Shown piece after piece: positions 1 through 9,478 of a stretch of 48,543 nt of DNA. The stretch is from NCBI RefSeq assembly GCF_900110065.1, contig NZ_FOCI01000023.1:1-48543 (forward strand), given 5' to 3'. How positions within the stretch are numbered: the stretch's first letter is position 1; each line of letters opens with the position of its first letter. This stretch comes from Loktanella fryxellensis. GTDB taxonomy: Bacteria; Pseudomonadota; Alphaproteobacteria; Rhodobacterales; Rhodobacteraceae. The notes under the pieces are model-generated. The model worked only from the letters and a program-made list of their open reading frames with translations, did no database searches and had not been told where the DNA came from. A program made the translations under genes and the position numbers.

Positions 1-255
1 CCCCGTGAGCCGCAGCAGGCTCTCGACGAAGCCCGTCGTCTGCCGAAGCGCCATCCCGAAAAGCACTTTCATGGTCAGACACGTCTGGATGGCGGCGTCA
101 CTGAAGGTCCGCGACCTGCCCCTCTTGCCGGAAGGTTCGGCATCCCAGTTCATCTCGGGATCGAACCAGATCGTCAGTGATCCGCGGCGCTTCAGCGCCG
201 CGTTGTAATCAGCCCAGTTCCTCGTCTTGTAGGTAAGTGATGTCGGTTTGCTCAT
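1..255 (-). CDS. IS5-family transposase, N-terminal part
   Basis: DDE transposase that would move the surrounding IS element. Only the first 85 residues are inside the window; the frame runs off position 1. The translation starts MSKPTSLTYKTRNW and continues through the typical IS5 N-terminal signature RRGSLTIWFDPEM, then SDAAIQTCLTMKVLFGM and RQTTGFVESLLRL. The catalytic DDE residues lie further on and cannot be seen. The start is the ATG complement at 253-255, about 60 bp from the IS end, as usual for this family. Whether the transposase is intact is unknown. Confidence 0.9.
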   Translation of the reverse strand, partial: MSKPTSLTYKTRNWADYNAALKRRGSLTIWFDPEMNWDAEPSGKRGRSRTFSDAAIQTCLTMKVLFGMALRQTTGFVESLLRLTG

Positions 256-317
256 GCGGGCCAGCTACCACACTGGATTCACAACATGAATCCCTCTCGG
301 ATTTGTGCAACAGAGCC
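1..317 (-). mobile_element. IS5-family insertion sequence, right part only (cut by window edge)
   Basis: The element contains the start of a transposase gene read leftwards (start codon at 255) and ends at 317. Read on the minus strand, the terminal bases are GGCTCTGTTGCACAAATCC, which resembles the terminal inverted repeats I associate with IS5-family elements of alphaproteobacteria. The other end lies outside the window, so the inverted repeat pair and target duplication cannot be checked here. The boundary at 317 is where the reading frame of the neighbouring disrupted gene changes from its own sequence into the IS. Confidence 0.8.
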
Positions 318-740
318 AGCGGCCTCGAAGAGCATGTGCTGCTGAATATAGGCTGCCAAACTGCGCCCGAGGTCGTCCCGCTGGCCGAGCAGATTGGTCG
401 TGCACTCGGAGTCGAGCTTTGTTCTGGCCAAGCCCTCCAATGCAAATTGTCCATTCTTGCCAGAAATCTTAATGATCCGCGCGGCCTCTGTTTCGAGCGG
501 TTTCAGACGGTCTTTATTCTCCGCCGAAAACATTATGCGGGCTGCGTCTCGTGTATCGGGGTCAGTCAAATCGATATGATATTGCTTCAGCCATTCCAGT
601 CGCTCGAATGCTTTGGCTTTGAGGAATGCTGCCAGCAGGTGCAACTCAGCGTCTTCGATGATGCGATACAGATTGGGACAGGTCTTGGTGGGCGCGCGGA
701 CCATGAGGAACTCCATATGTGCAGGCGACCAGTCTGCCAC
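279..740 (-). pseudogene. 5' fragment of an unrecognised gene interrupted by the IS5 element
   Basis: About 141 native residues are encoded from a GTG at 740 (or ATG at 716) down to 318. The frame then enters the IS and picks up 12-13 foreign residues (GSVAQIREGFML) before stopping at 279. Native segments include APTKTCPNLYRIIEDAEL, ARIMFSAENKDRLKPLE and AARIIKISGKNGQFALEGLA. The fragment is soluble and rich in charged helices, with no signal peptide or membrane segment. I do not recognise a domain. The native protein was probably longer, with its 3' part displaced beyond the IS and outside the window. It is divergent from the recombinase module on its right, with about 100 bp between them. 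Confidence 0.6.
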
Positions 741-839
741 CTAAGGTTTATCATATGTCGAAACCTGAAAATGGGTGTCCCAATCTTAACGCTCAGCCGG
801 CTTTCCCATTGCAGACCAATCTGCAAAGGAGAATTCGGC

Positions 840-1054
840 ATGTACCGACACATAGCCTGTGGCGCCAATTCATTGAAGCCTGACGATTTGAAGCCACTGG
901 AGCGCCGCGCAGAAATGTGCCGCATTCTAGCCGTCGGGCTGATCCGGCTGCACGCCCGGCAGTCAAGCGAGCTATCCGCAGAGATTGGAGAGTGTTCGCT
1001 ACACATCCAGTCCGACTGGAGCGGTACTGCAAATGCAAATCACCGGAGAACCGC

Positions 1055-1058
<4 letters not shown>
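840..1058 (+). CDS. Small recombinase-associated protein (72 aa)
   Basis: Small protein of unknown function. An AAAGGAG Shine-Dalgarno sequence at 825-831 sits 8 bases before the ATG at 840, which makes this a convincing start. The core PLERRAEMCRILAVGLIRL is a short helix followed by RLHARQSSELSA and a C-terminus ending NHRRTA. Similar short proteins commonly precede DUF2924 and serine recombinase genes in alphaproteobacterial islands (recalled, not searched). The stop overlaps the next start as ATGA (1055-1058), so translation is probably coupled with the DUF2924 gene. The role may be accessory to recombination, but that is inference from position only. Confidence 0.7.
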
Positions 1059-1503
<445 letters not shown>

Positions 1504-1507
<4 letters not shown>

Positions 1508-2826
1508 CGCGGTCGCCGGACATATCGAAGGTCGTCCGCAAGCTGCGCTGCGCCATCTACACGCGCAAATCCTCAGAGGAAGGGCTCGAGCAGGAATTCA
1601 ATAGCCTCCACGCCCAGCGTGAGGCCTGCGAAGCTTACATCGCCAGCCAGCGGTCCGAGGGCTGGGTGCTGGTCCGAGACCAGTATGACGACGGTGGTGT
1701 TTCCGGCGGCACGCTGGAACGCCCCGGCCTGAAACGGCTGCTAGCCGATGTTGAAGACGGGCTGGTCGACGTGGTCGTGGTTTACAAGATCGACCGCCTG
1801 TCCCGCTCGCTGATGGATTTCTCGAAGCTGGTCGAGGTGTTTGACCGCAATGGGGTGACGTTCGTGTCGGTGACGCAGTCGTTCAACACCACCACGTCCA
1901 TGGGGCGACTGACGCTCAACATCCTGCTGTCGTTTGCCCAGTTCGAGCGCGAGGTGACGGCCGAGCGAATCCGCGACAAGTTCGCAGCAAGCAGAAAGAA
2001 GGGCATCTTCATGGGCGGCAACCTGCCCCTCGGCTACGATGTGAAGGACCGCAAGTTGGTGATCGTACCGTCCGAAGCAGAAATCATACGCGGGATTTAC
2101 AACCGCTTTATCGAGATAGGCTCTGGTACTGAACTGGCGCGGGAATTGGATGCGCAAGGCGTGACTACCAGTCGCGGCAACCGCATCGACAAGAAGTTCA
2201 TCTACCGCGCATTGAACAACCGAGTTTACATCGGCGAAGCCGTCCACAAGGGCGATAGCTACCCCGGCGAGCACGATGCCATCATCGACCGCGCGGTCTG
2301 GGACAAGGTACATTCCATCCTGACAGAAAGCCCCCGCAAGCGCGCCGCACGCACCCGCGCAGATAGCCCCGCCCTGCTGAAAGGGCTGCTCTACGGCCCT
2401 GACGGTGCCGCCTTCTCGCCGACCCACACCCGCAAGGGCGGCAAGCTCTACCGCTATTATGTCAGCCAGACCATCCTGAAACACGGCGCTGGATCATGCC
2501 CGGTCGGCCGTGTCCCTGCAGGTGAAATCGAGGCAGCAGTCATCGACCAGATTCGCGCCGTGTTCCGCCAGCCCGAGATCGTGGCAGGCACCTGGAAAGC
2601 GGCCCGAGCACAGGACGGCGACATCACCGAGGCAGACGCCCGTGACGCACTGATTCAACTTGATCCGCTCTGGGACGAGCTGTTCCCCGCCGAGCAGGCG
2701 CGCATCACGGCGCTGCTGGTCGAGAGGATAGATATCGGCACTGACGGCCTCAATGTTCGCCTGCGCATGGACGGGCTGACCGGGCTCGCGCGGGAAATGT
2801 TGGCTGATCTGGGAACGGCGGCATGA
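1504..2826 (+). CDS. Large serine recombinase (site-specific integrase/resolvase family)
   Basis: 440-residue serine recombinase expected to cut and rejoin DNA at attachment sites of the island. The N-terminal resolvase domain has YTRKSSEEG with the likely nucleophile Ser23, and VVVYKIDRLSRSLMDF near residues 91-106. The helix region SFAQFEREVTAERIRDK is also typical. A recombinase domain follows (GIYNRFIEIGSGTELARELD, KKFIYRALNNRVYIGE). The protein is short for a large serine recombinase: I see no clear zinc ribbon with paired cysteines and only a weak coiled-coil tail. The ATG at 1504 overlaps the upstream stop. The gene is followed, again by an ATGA overlap, by the HTH-like gene. Whether the enzyme is active, and what sites it uses, cannot be read from the sequence. 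Confidence 0.93.
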
Positions 2827-3269
2827 CCCGCGCGAAGCCATCGCCGGAAACGGTGACAGTGCACGTCCCGTTCCGCCTCGTTAAACGCGGCGGCCGCAAG
2901 GAGATGCAGCTGCCGAATGGAGCATCCAGCCGAAGCAAGATGGATAACACGCTGATCAAGGCGTTGGCGCGGGCATTTCGCTGGAAGCGTATGCTCGAAT
3001 CCGGCGAATTCACGACCATCGCCGAGCTGGCCGAACGCGATGGCATCGCGCCGTCCTACATGACTCGGGTGATGCGCTTGAGCCTGCTGGCTCCGGAAAT
3101 CGTTGAGATGGTTCTGGACGGTACGCAGGGGGAGGAAATGACCTTGGCAAGGATGCTGGAGCCTTCTCCGGTGGTTTGGAGGGATCAATGGAAGCTGTTC
3201 ATCAGAACATCAATCATGTCGAGCCGGGGCTTTTCTAGGAATTGCAATTCTGAGAGCCGACCTTCATGA
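2823..3269 (+). CDS. Recombinase-linked HTH-like protein
   Basis: 148-residue basic protein. The N-terminal part has TVHVPFRLVKRGGRKEMQLP, then DNTLIKALARAFRWKRMLE. A helix-turn-helix-like stretch follows (TTIAELAERDGIAPSYMTRV, about residues 64-83), then RLSLLAPEIVEMVLDG. Genes of this type sit directly behind serine recombinases in many alphaproteobacterial islands. The start overlaps the recombinase stop (ATGA). From about residue 117 the tail (FIRTSIMSSRGFSRNCNSES) looks unlike the rest. Family members usually end near the VVWRDQWK position, so the stop may have been lost and the frame extended into intergenic DNA. It could be an excision or directionality factor or a regulator; I have no direct evidence for either. 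Confidence 0.75.
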   Translation: MTRAKPSPETVTVHVPFRLVKRGGRKEMQLPNGASSRSKMDNTLIKALARAFRWKRMLESGEFTTIAELAERDGIAPSYMTRVMRLSLLAPEIVEMVLDGTQGEEMTLARMLEPSPVVWRDQWKLFIRTSIMSSRGFSRNCNSESRPS

Positions 3270-3270
3270 T
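3239..3270 (+). promoter_or_regulatory. Candidate promoter and palindromic operator of the restriction operon
   Basis: A perfect 12-bp palindrome GAATTGCAATTC lies at 3239-3250. TTGCAA (3242-3247) inside it is a possible -35 box. It is separated by 17 bases from CATGAT (3265-3270), a possible -10. Each box matches the sigma-70 consensus at four of six positions. The hsdR start at 3304 is 34 bases further on, in a locally AT-rich stretch. The overlap of palindrome and -35 would suit a repressor, but no binding protein is known. This is a by-eye call. Confidence 0.3.
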
Positions 3271-3303
3271 TAGAAAAAGAAAAGCAATTTCAGGCCTTAT
3301 TGC

Positions 3304-6054
3304 GTGCCACCTGATGTCAACCAAACTCCTGAGCAAGCCGCGCGGGATCGGATCGATGAACGTCTACGGGCGTCCGGTTGGTATGTTCAGGACAAGGACG
3401 CGCTGGATTTCAACGCCGGATTGGGTGTGGCCGTCCGAGAGTATCAAACCGACATCGGACCCGCCGACTACGTCCTATTCGCTGACAGGCAGGCCGTCGG
3501 CGTCGTCGAGGCGAAGCCCGACAGTTGGGGCGTCCGGCTGACCTCTGTCGAGGAACAGTCTGAGGGATATGCCAACGCCAAGCTGAAATGGGTCACGAAC
3601 GCAGAACCGCTGCCGCTCCTATACGAAAGTACCGGCCAGATTACCCGCTTCACCAATGCGCGTGATCCGAACCCGAGATCGCGCGAAATCTTCACGTTTC
3701 ACCGCCCCGAAACCCTGAAAGCTTGGGCGCAAACGCCGCAGAGTCTGCGCACGGGTATCGCAGCACTTCCAGCCCTCAATCCGGACGGCCTACGCGACTG
3801 TCAGATCACCGCGATCACGAACCTCGAAACCTCGCTCAAGGCCGACAAGCCCCGTGCTCTCGTCCAGATGGCCACCGGGTCGGGCAAAACTTTCACCGCC
3901 ATCACGCAGGTCTACCGCCTTCTGAAACATGCAGGCGCTCGGCGCATTCTGTTCCTCGTCGACACCAAGAACCTTGGAGAGCAGGCCGAACAGGAGTTCA
4001 TGGCCTTCATCCCCAACGACGACAACCGCAAGTTCACCGAGCTCTATAACGTCCAGCGCCTTACTTCGCCCTCCATCGCGGGCGATAGCCAGGTCGTCAT
4101 CTCGACGATCCAGCGCATGTACGCATCGCTGAAGGGAGAGGAACTGAACGAAGGCGCGGAAGACGAAAACCCTGCTGAGCAAAAATGGCGTCGCAAGGAA
4201 CCGCTGCCGGTCATCTACAACGCCAAACTGCCGCCGGAATACTTCGACGTCGTCATCATCGACGAATGTCATCGCTCGATCTACAATCTCTGGCGACAGG
4301 TCATCGAGTATTTCGACGCCTACCTCATCGGCCTGACCGCCACGCCCGACAACCGCACCTACGGGTTTTTCCAAAAGCATGTCGTCAGCGAATACACTCA
4401 CGAAAAAGCCGTCGCCGACAAGGTTAACGTGGGCAATGAAATCTACCTGATCGAGACCGAAATAACCCAAGGTGGCGAAACGCTCAAAGCCGAGCAACTG
4501 GTCGAAAAACGCGAACGCGAAACTCGTGCGAGGCGATGGGAAACGCAAGACGACGAACAGGCCTATGCCGCGACCCAGCTTGACCGCTCCATCGTCAACC
4601 CCGACCAAATCCGCACTGTGATCCGCGCCTTCCACGACAAGTGGCAAACCATCTTCCCCGGCCGCAAGGAACTGCCGAAAACCCTGATCTTCGCCAAGAC
4701 CGACAGCCACGCCGACGACATCATCCAGACCGTCCGGCAGGAGTTCGGCGAGGGCAACGATTTCTGCCGCAAGATCACCAACCGCGCGAAGAACCCGAAA
4801 TCCTCGCTCTCCGCCTTTCGCAACGATTATTATCCGCGCATCGCGGTCACCGTGGACATGATCGCCACGGGCACGGATGTAAAACCGCTCGAATGCCTGA
4901 TGTTCATGCGCGACGTGAAGTCGAAGAACTACTTCGAACAGATGAAGGGCCGCGGCACCCGCGTCATGAAACCCGACGACCTGAAAAAGGTCTCCCCCTC
5001 CGCCCAGGCCAAGACGCACTATGTGATCGTCGATGCCGTGGGGGTCACCAAGTCGCTCAAGACCGCCAGCCAGCCGCTCGACACCAAGCCCTCGATCCCC
5101 TTCAAGGACCTCGCCATGGGGCTGATGATGGGCGACCGGTCCGAGGAAACCGTTAGCTCGCTCGCCGCCCGACTGTCCCGCCTCGACAACAAGTTGGGGG
5201 CCGAGGATCAGGAAAAGATCACCACCGAGGCCGGGACATCACTTACCGCCATCATCCGCGACCTCTTCGATGCAATCGACCCCGACAAGGTGGAGGCTGA
5301 CGCCAAGGCCGCGGGCCACGCCGAGCCAAACGATAACGCCATGCAGGCCGCACGCGAGGACCGGATCAAACAGGCCGCCAATGTTTTCACCGGCCCTCTT
5401 ATCAACCTGATGGACACGATCCGCCGCGACAACGAACAGACCATCGACCATGACAACCTCGACACGCTTCTGCGCGCCGAATGGGCGGGCGATGTTGCAG
5501 AGAACGCCAAGAAGATCGCGCTGGAGTTCGAGGACTACCTGACCGAGAACCGCGATCAGATCGAAGCGCTGACCATCTATTTCAACACGCCCGCCCGACG
5601 GTCTGACGTGACCTTTGCCATGATCAAGGACGTACTGAAAAAGCTGGCCGATGATCGCCCCCGCCTGTCCCCGCTCACCGTCTGGCGCGCCTATGCGCAT
5701 CTGGATGACTACAAGGGCGCAGGCCCGGCCAGCGATCTGACGGCCCTTGTGGCGCTGATCCGCCGTGTCACCGGGCTTGACCAGACACTGACGCGCCATT
5801 CCGAACGGGTACGCCGCAACTTTCAGAACTGGGTGCTGAACCGACATTCGGGCGCGGGCGAGAAATTCACGGAGGACCAGATGGACTGGCTGCGCATGAT
5901 CCGCGACCACCTCGCCACCTCCTTCACGATCGAGCGCGACGATCTGGAAATGGCCCCCTTTGACGGCAAGGGCGGCATGGGGCAGATGTACGCGCTGTTT
6001 GGAGACGGAATGGATGAAGTTATGACCGAGATGAATGAGGCGCTCTCGGCATGA
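3304..6054 (+). CDS. hsdR: Type I restriction endonuclease subunit R (HsdR, EcoEI-like)
   Basis: Motor and nuclease subunit of a type I restriction-modification complex. It hydrolyses ATP to translocate unmodified DNA and then cleaves it. The N-terminal nuclease core shows Asp55 in ADYVLFAD and the EAK motif at residues 69-71. The SF2 helicase part has Walker A ATGSGKT (190-196), DECH (320-323), IGLTATPD, and the motif VI region QMKGRGTRV. The C-terminal domain (WVLNRHSGAGEKFT, AMYALF-type end GQMYALFGDG) is that of the EcoEI R family. 916 residues fits the family. The start is GTG at 3304 with no strong ribosome binding site. The stop overlaps the hsdS start (ATGA at 6051-6054), indicating one operon. 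No frameshift is seen. Confidence 0.96.
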   Translation: MPPDVNQTPEQAARDRIDERLRASGWYVQDKDALDFNAGLGVAVREYQTDIGPADYVLFADRQAVGVVEAKPDSWGVRLTSVEEQSEGYANAKLKWVTNAEPLPLLYESTGQITRFTNARDPNPRSREIFTFHRPETLKAWAQTPQSLRTGIAALPALNPDGLRDCQITAITNLETSLKADKPRALVQMATGSGKTFTAITQVYRLLKHAGARRILFLVDTKNLGEQAEQEFMAFIPNDDNRKFTELYNVQRLTSPSIAGDSQVVISTIQRMYASLKGEELNEGAEDENPAEQKWRRKEPLPVIYNAKLPPEYFDVVIIDECHRSIYNLWRQVIEYFDAYLIGLTATPDNRTYGFFQKHVVSEYTHEKAVADKVNVGNEIYLIETEITQGGETLKAEQLVEKRERETRARRWETQDDEQAYAATQLDRSIVNPDQIRTVIRAFHDKWQTIFPGRKELPKTLIFAKTDSHADDIIQTVRQEFGEGNDFCRKITNRAKNPKSSLSAFRNDYYPRIAVTVDMIATGTDVKPLECLMFMRDVKSKNYFEQMKGRGTRVMKPDDLKKVSPSAQAKTHYVIVDAVGVTKSLKTASQPLDTKPSIPFKDLAMGLMMGDRSEETVSSLAARLSRLDNKLGAEDQEKITTEAGTSLTAIIRDLFDAIDPDKVEADAKAAGHAEPNDNAMQAAREDRIKQAANVFTGPLINLMDTIRRDNEQTIDHDNLDTLLRAEWAGDVAENAKKIALEFEDYLTENRDQIEALTIYFNTPARRSDVTFAMIKDVLKKLADDRPRLSPLTVWRAYAHLDDYKGAGPASDLTALVALIRRVTGLDQTLTRHSERVRRNFQNWVLNRHSGAGEKFTEDQMDWLRMIRDHLATSFTIERDDLEMAPFDGKGGMGQMYALFGDGMDEVMTEMNEALSA

Positions 6055-7835
6055 CGGATTTGCCTGTAACGTGGGCCAACGCCACGCTCAAAGAACTCAT
6101 TGCGCACGACGGAATTTTCACTGACGGCGATTGGGTCGAAAGCAAGGACCAAGACCCGAACGGTTCTGTCCGTTTAATTCAACTAGCCGATATCGCCGAT
6201 AGTCGTTTCGTCAATAAATCATCACGCTTTCTGACACGTGAAAGAGCAGGTGAACTCAACTGCACCTTCCTTAGAAAAGGTGATCTTCTAGTCGCGCGAA
6301 TGCCTGATCCGCTCGGTCGATGCTGCCTCTTCCCTCTAGAAGGCGATGAACGCTTCGTCACGGTGGTTGATGTTTGTGCCATCAGGCTGGGCAGTGCCTC
6401 GATAGAGCCGCGCTACCTTATGCGGGCAATCAACTCACCATCCGTACGCGGCATGATTTCCGCCCTCCAGTCCGGCTCGACCCGCAAGCGCATTTCGCGC
6501 GGCAACCTCGCCACTGTTCCTATTCCAATCCCACCCCTGAACGAACAACGCCGCATCGTGGAGAAGATCGAGGCGCAGTTCGACGAGATCGGAAAGGGGG
6601 TCGAAAGCCTGCAAACGGCGCGCGCCACCCTCAGCCTCTACCGCCAGTCCCTGCTGAAATCCGCCTTCGAAGGCCGCCTCACCGCCGACTGGCGCGCGCA
6701 GAACGCCGACAAACTGGAAACCCCCGAAACCCTCCTCGCCCGCATCCAAGCCGAACGCGACATCCGCTACAAAGCCGCCCTTGATGCCTGGCAAACCGCC
6801 CTGACCAAATGGCGCGCCGATGGTGAGAAGGTCAAAAAGCCTGCGAAGCCGAAGCGATTGGCTTTGTTAGATACCGTGCCTGCACCGTTTGCTATCCCCG
6901 CAGACTGGTTCGTCCTGTCGGTGGGGTCATTGGGCCGCGTCGAGACGGGCGCTACTCCGCCAACCAAATCGAAAGAAAACTTCGGTGGAGATATTCCCTT
7001 CTTTAAGCCCACGGACTTAGAAGCAGGAGTAGACGTGCGGGAAGCTCGGGAATTCCTATCGGAAATAGGCGCGGAGAAGTCGCGGCCGTTTTCAGCAGGA
7101 TCGATCCTCGTAACTTGTATCGGTGCCACCATTGGTAAAACGGGGCTTGCTGGCGTTGATGCAGCTTGCAACCAACAGATCAACTATATTGAGCCCGACC
7201 CCAACTTCGAACCACGGTTCATCTACTACCAAACCATAAGCCCGTTTTTTCAGGATCAGATCAAGGACAATGCATCGTCCACAACTTTACCCATTCTGAA
7301 CAAAGGCAAGTTTTCCAAGTTGCCAGCGATTATCTGCTCCCCCACCGAACAAGCCAAAATCGTCCAAATCCTCGATGCCCGGCTCGACGCCGCCGCGCGG
7401 CTTGAGACCGAGATCGACGCAGCCCTCACCCGCGCCGATGCCCTGCGCCAATCCATCCTGAAAAAAGCTTTCTCCGGCCAACTCGTCCCCCAAGACCCAG
7501 ATGATGAGCCCGCGAGCGTGCTGCTGGAGCGCATAAAGGTTGAGAAAGCCGAACGAGAGCGTGACGCCAAACGGGACCGCAAGTTAGTTCCGACCCTCCC
7601 ACCCAAAACAAGGAGGCCGACATTGACCGACCTGATCAAAGTACTGGAACAGCAAAAGACCTGGATCTCAGCCTCCAAAGCTGCGCAGGAACTTAACATT
7701 TCCGACGGCGCATCCTCCGATGACGTCGAGACATTCTACCGCCAGCTCAAGGAATACGTCGAAGGCGGCGACATCGAGGTCGAGCGCCGCGGCGACGAAG
7801 ACTGGCTGCGCATCGTGAAAGCCGAGGTGGCTTAA
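6051..7835 (+). CDS. hsdS: Type I restriction-modification specificity subunit S (HsdS)
   Basis: DNA-recognition subunit shared by the methylase and the restriction complex; it sets the bipartite target. Two target-recognition domains are visible, each followed by a conserved helical spacer: RKRISRGNLATVPIPIPPLN with EQRRIVEKIEAQFDEI (about residues 150-185), and KGKFSKLPAII with EQAKIVQILDARLD (about 420-450). A central linker carries LLKSAFEGRLTADWR and the C-terminal repeat is KKAFSGQLVPQDPDDEPA. A further winged-helix-like tail (about 520-594, WISASKAAQELNIS) follows. 594 residues is typical of the longer EcoEI/EcoAI-like S subunits. The TRDs are less GC-rich than the spacers, as expected for recombining specificity domains. 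Its TAA overlaps the next ATG as TAATG (7833-7837). Confidence 0.95.
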   Translation: MTDLPVTWANATLKELIAHDGIFTDGDWVESKDQDPNGSVRLIQLADIADSRFVNKSSRFLTRERAGELNCTFLRKGDLLVARMPDPLGRCCLFPLEGDERFVTVVDVCAIRLGSASIEPRYLMRAINSPSVRGMISALQSGSTRKRISRGNLATVPIPIPPLNEQRRIVEKIEAQFDEIGKGVESLQTARATLSLYRQSLLKSAFEGRLTADWRAQNADKLETPETLLARIQAERDIRYKAALDAWQTALTKWRADGEKVKKPAKPKRLALLDTVPAPFAIPADWFVLSVGSLGRVETGATPPTKSKENFGGDIPFFKPTDLEAGVDVREAREFLSEIGAEKSRPFSAGSILVTCIGATIGKTGLAGVDAACNQQINYIEPDPNFEPRFIYYQTISPFFQDQIKDNASSTTLPILNKGKFSKLPAIICSPTEQAKIVQILDARLDAAARLETEIDAALTRADALRQSILKKAFSGQLVPQDPDDEPASVLLERIKVEKAERERDAKRDRKLVPTLPPKTRRPTLTDLIKVLEQQKTWISASKAAQELNISDGASSDDVETFYRQLKEYVEGGDIEVERRGDEDWLRIVKAEVA

Positions 7836-9478
7836 TGCGCATCGATTGGCTCTGGATTGGCGAGTACAAAAACCTCAGGGACCTGACGATTGATTTCTCT
7901 CAGGACCACCTGATCACTGTGCTCATCGGCCGGAACGGAACTGGCAAGTCCAATGTCCTCGAAGCCCTGACCGAGATTTTCCGCGACCTGCTGATGGGAG
8001 CTGACAGGCAAGGCAAGAAGAACGTGCCATCCTTCAAATATCGTATTTCTTACGAAATTGATGGGTCATGGATAGTCATCGACGCCGACCCGAACCGTAA
8101 GGAAGCCTATCAGACAAAGACAATCAGCAAGAAAGACCAGCCAGAACCCTATCCGGTTGGAGCCACGTTTGATGAGTTGACGGGCGCATCGATCAGTCGG
8201 TCAAAGCTTTTGGGCGAGGAGTCAGTTCACCTCCCGCGCTTTCTATTCGGGTATTACTCCGGTGAAAGCGAGCGGATGAAAGACGTCTTTCGCGCCTACC
8301 TGAAGAGTTACGATGACAAGCTTATCAAGAATAACGACCCTGGATTAAAGCGCATGTTCTTCGCCGAACCTGTGCACAGTAATTTCGTGTTGCTATCGTT
8401 CATCGTCAACAACAAGAAGCAAACAGACGAATTTCTACAAAAACAGCTGGGTCTTGAGGAAGGTGGGATTGAATCGGTTCTTTTCGTTCTCAAACAACCC
8501 TATTGGCACAGCAAGAACTCATCAGGTGGCGATAGCCGGTTTTGGAATTCAAAGGGGATTGTCCGCGACTTCCTCGCAAAGCTATACGAAATCTCCTTGG
8601 CTCCAATCCGCATCAAGCGGCGGGAGTTGTATGATGTGCGTCGTTCCAGGACCCTTGAATACTTATACCTGTTTGCAAAAGACATCGACGCCCTGAGGGA
8701 GCTGGCAAAAGGTAAAACGTCCGCCGAATTCTTTCGAGATCTGGAGAGTACGCACGTCTCTGACTTGATTGAAGAGGTGCGGATCAGGGTCAAATTGAAG
8801 AAGAATGATGGCTCTGTCACGTTCCGCGAACTGAGCGAGGGGGAGCAGCAGCTTTTGACCGTACTTGGCCTGCTTCAGTTCACTTCAGCCGAAGAAAGCC
8901 TATTCCTATTGGACGAGCCCGACACCCATTTGAACCCACGCTGGAGTGTCGACTACATCCAGCACATTCGCGACTTTCTTAAAGATGATAAAGACGATAA
9001 CCAATCAAGCCACGTCTTGTTGGCGACACATAACCCGATAGCGGTAGCTGAACTAAAAAAGGAGCAAGTTCAGATCCTTCACCGCGATCCTGAAACCATG
9101 GAAATTACAGCCGAGGAGCCGAAAGTTGACCCCATCGGAATGGGCTATGCTGGTGTCATCACCAGTGAATTGTTTGGGCTCAATGCTGCACTCGACACAC
9201 ACACGCAGAAGAAACTAGAGGAGCAACGCATACTGTCCACGAATTCAAAAATGACTGAGATTGAAAAAGCCCGATTGACCGAACTTAACTCAGAATTAGA
9301 GGGGCTTGGATTCCGGCATCAAATGCGTGATCCGGTATTCACTGAATACATCGCTGCGCGTGCATCGATTTCCGATAGTGATCAGACAAAACCGAAAAAT
9401 ACGCGTTTGGATATTCAAGATGCACGTGCTCTTGTCGAAAGTGCTCTGAAACGGTCCTCCGCAGGGGGTGAAGAATGA
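7835..9478 (+). CDS. AAA/ABC-type ATPase, PtuA/RloA-like, nested in the hsd operon
   Basis: 547-residue SMC/ABC-fold ATPase of the kind paired with HNH nucleases in defence systems. It has Walker A GRNGTGKS (residues 32-39), ABC signature ELSEGEQQ (about 332-339), Walker B LFLLDEPDTHLNP (about 355-367) and the His switch LLATHNPIA (about 395). The C-terminal part VDPIGMGYAGVITSELFGL, followed by a helical region, resembles the C-terminal regions I recall from Septu PtuA-type proteins. There is no TOPRIM nuclease motif of the OLD family, so nuclease activity is expected to come from the partner. The ATG overlaps the hsdS stop, and its TGA overlaps the HNH gene start (ATGA 9475-9478). Base composition is clearly poorer in GC than the chromosome. 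R-linked ORFs of this class are known from hsd loci (RloA in Campylobacter). Confidence 0.88.
   Translation: MRIDWLWIGEYKNLRDLTIDFSQDHLITVLIGRNGTGKSNVLEALTEIFRDLLMGADRQGKKNVPSFKYRISYEIDGSWIVIDADPNRKEAYQTKTISKKDQPEPYPVGATFDELTGASISRSKLLGEESVHLPRFLFGYYSGESERMKDVFRAYLKSYDDKLIKNNDPGLKRMFFAEPVHSNFVLLSFIVNNKKQTDEFLQKQLGLEEGGIESVLFVLKQPYWHSKNSSGGDSRFWNSKGIVRDFLAKLYEISLAPIRIKRRELYDVRRSRTLEYLYLFAKDIDALRELAKGKTSAEFFRDLESTHVSDLIEEVRIRVKLKKNDGSVTFRELSEGEQQLLTVLGLLQFTSAEESLFLLDEPDTHLNPRWSVDYIQHIRDFLKDDKDDNQSSHVLLATHNPIAVAELKKEQVQILHRDPETMEITAEEPKVDPIGMGYAGVITSELFGLNAALDTHTQKKLEEQRILSTNSKMTEIEKARLTELNSELEGLGFRHQMRDPVFTEYIAARASISDSDQTKPKNTRLDIQDARALVESALKRSSAGGEE

Noticed and set aside
237-839. Long plus-strand frame upstream of the 72-aa gene
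   Set aside because: It runs antisense through the IS end and the disrupted gene. Only the part from 840, which has its own ribosome binding site, resembles a known protein type.
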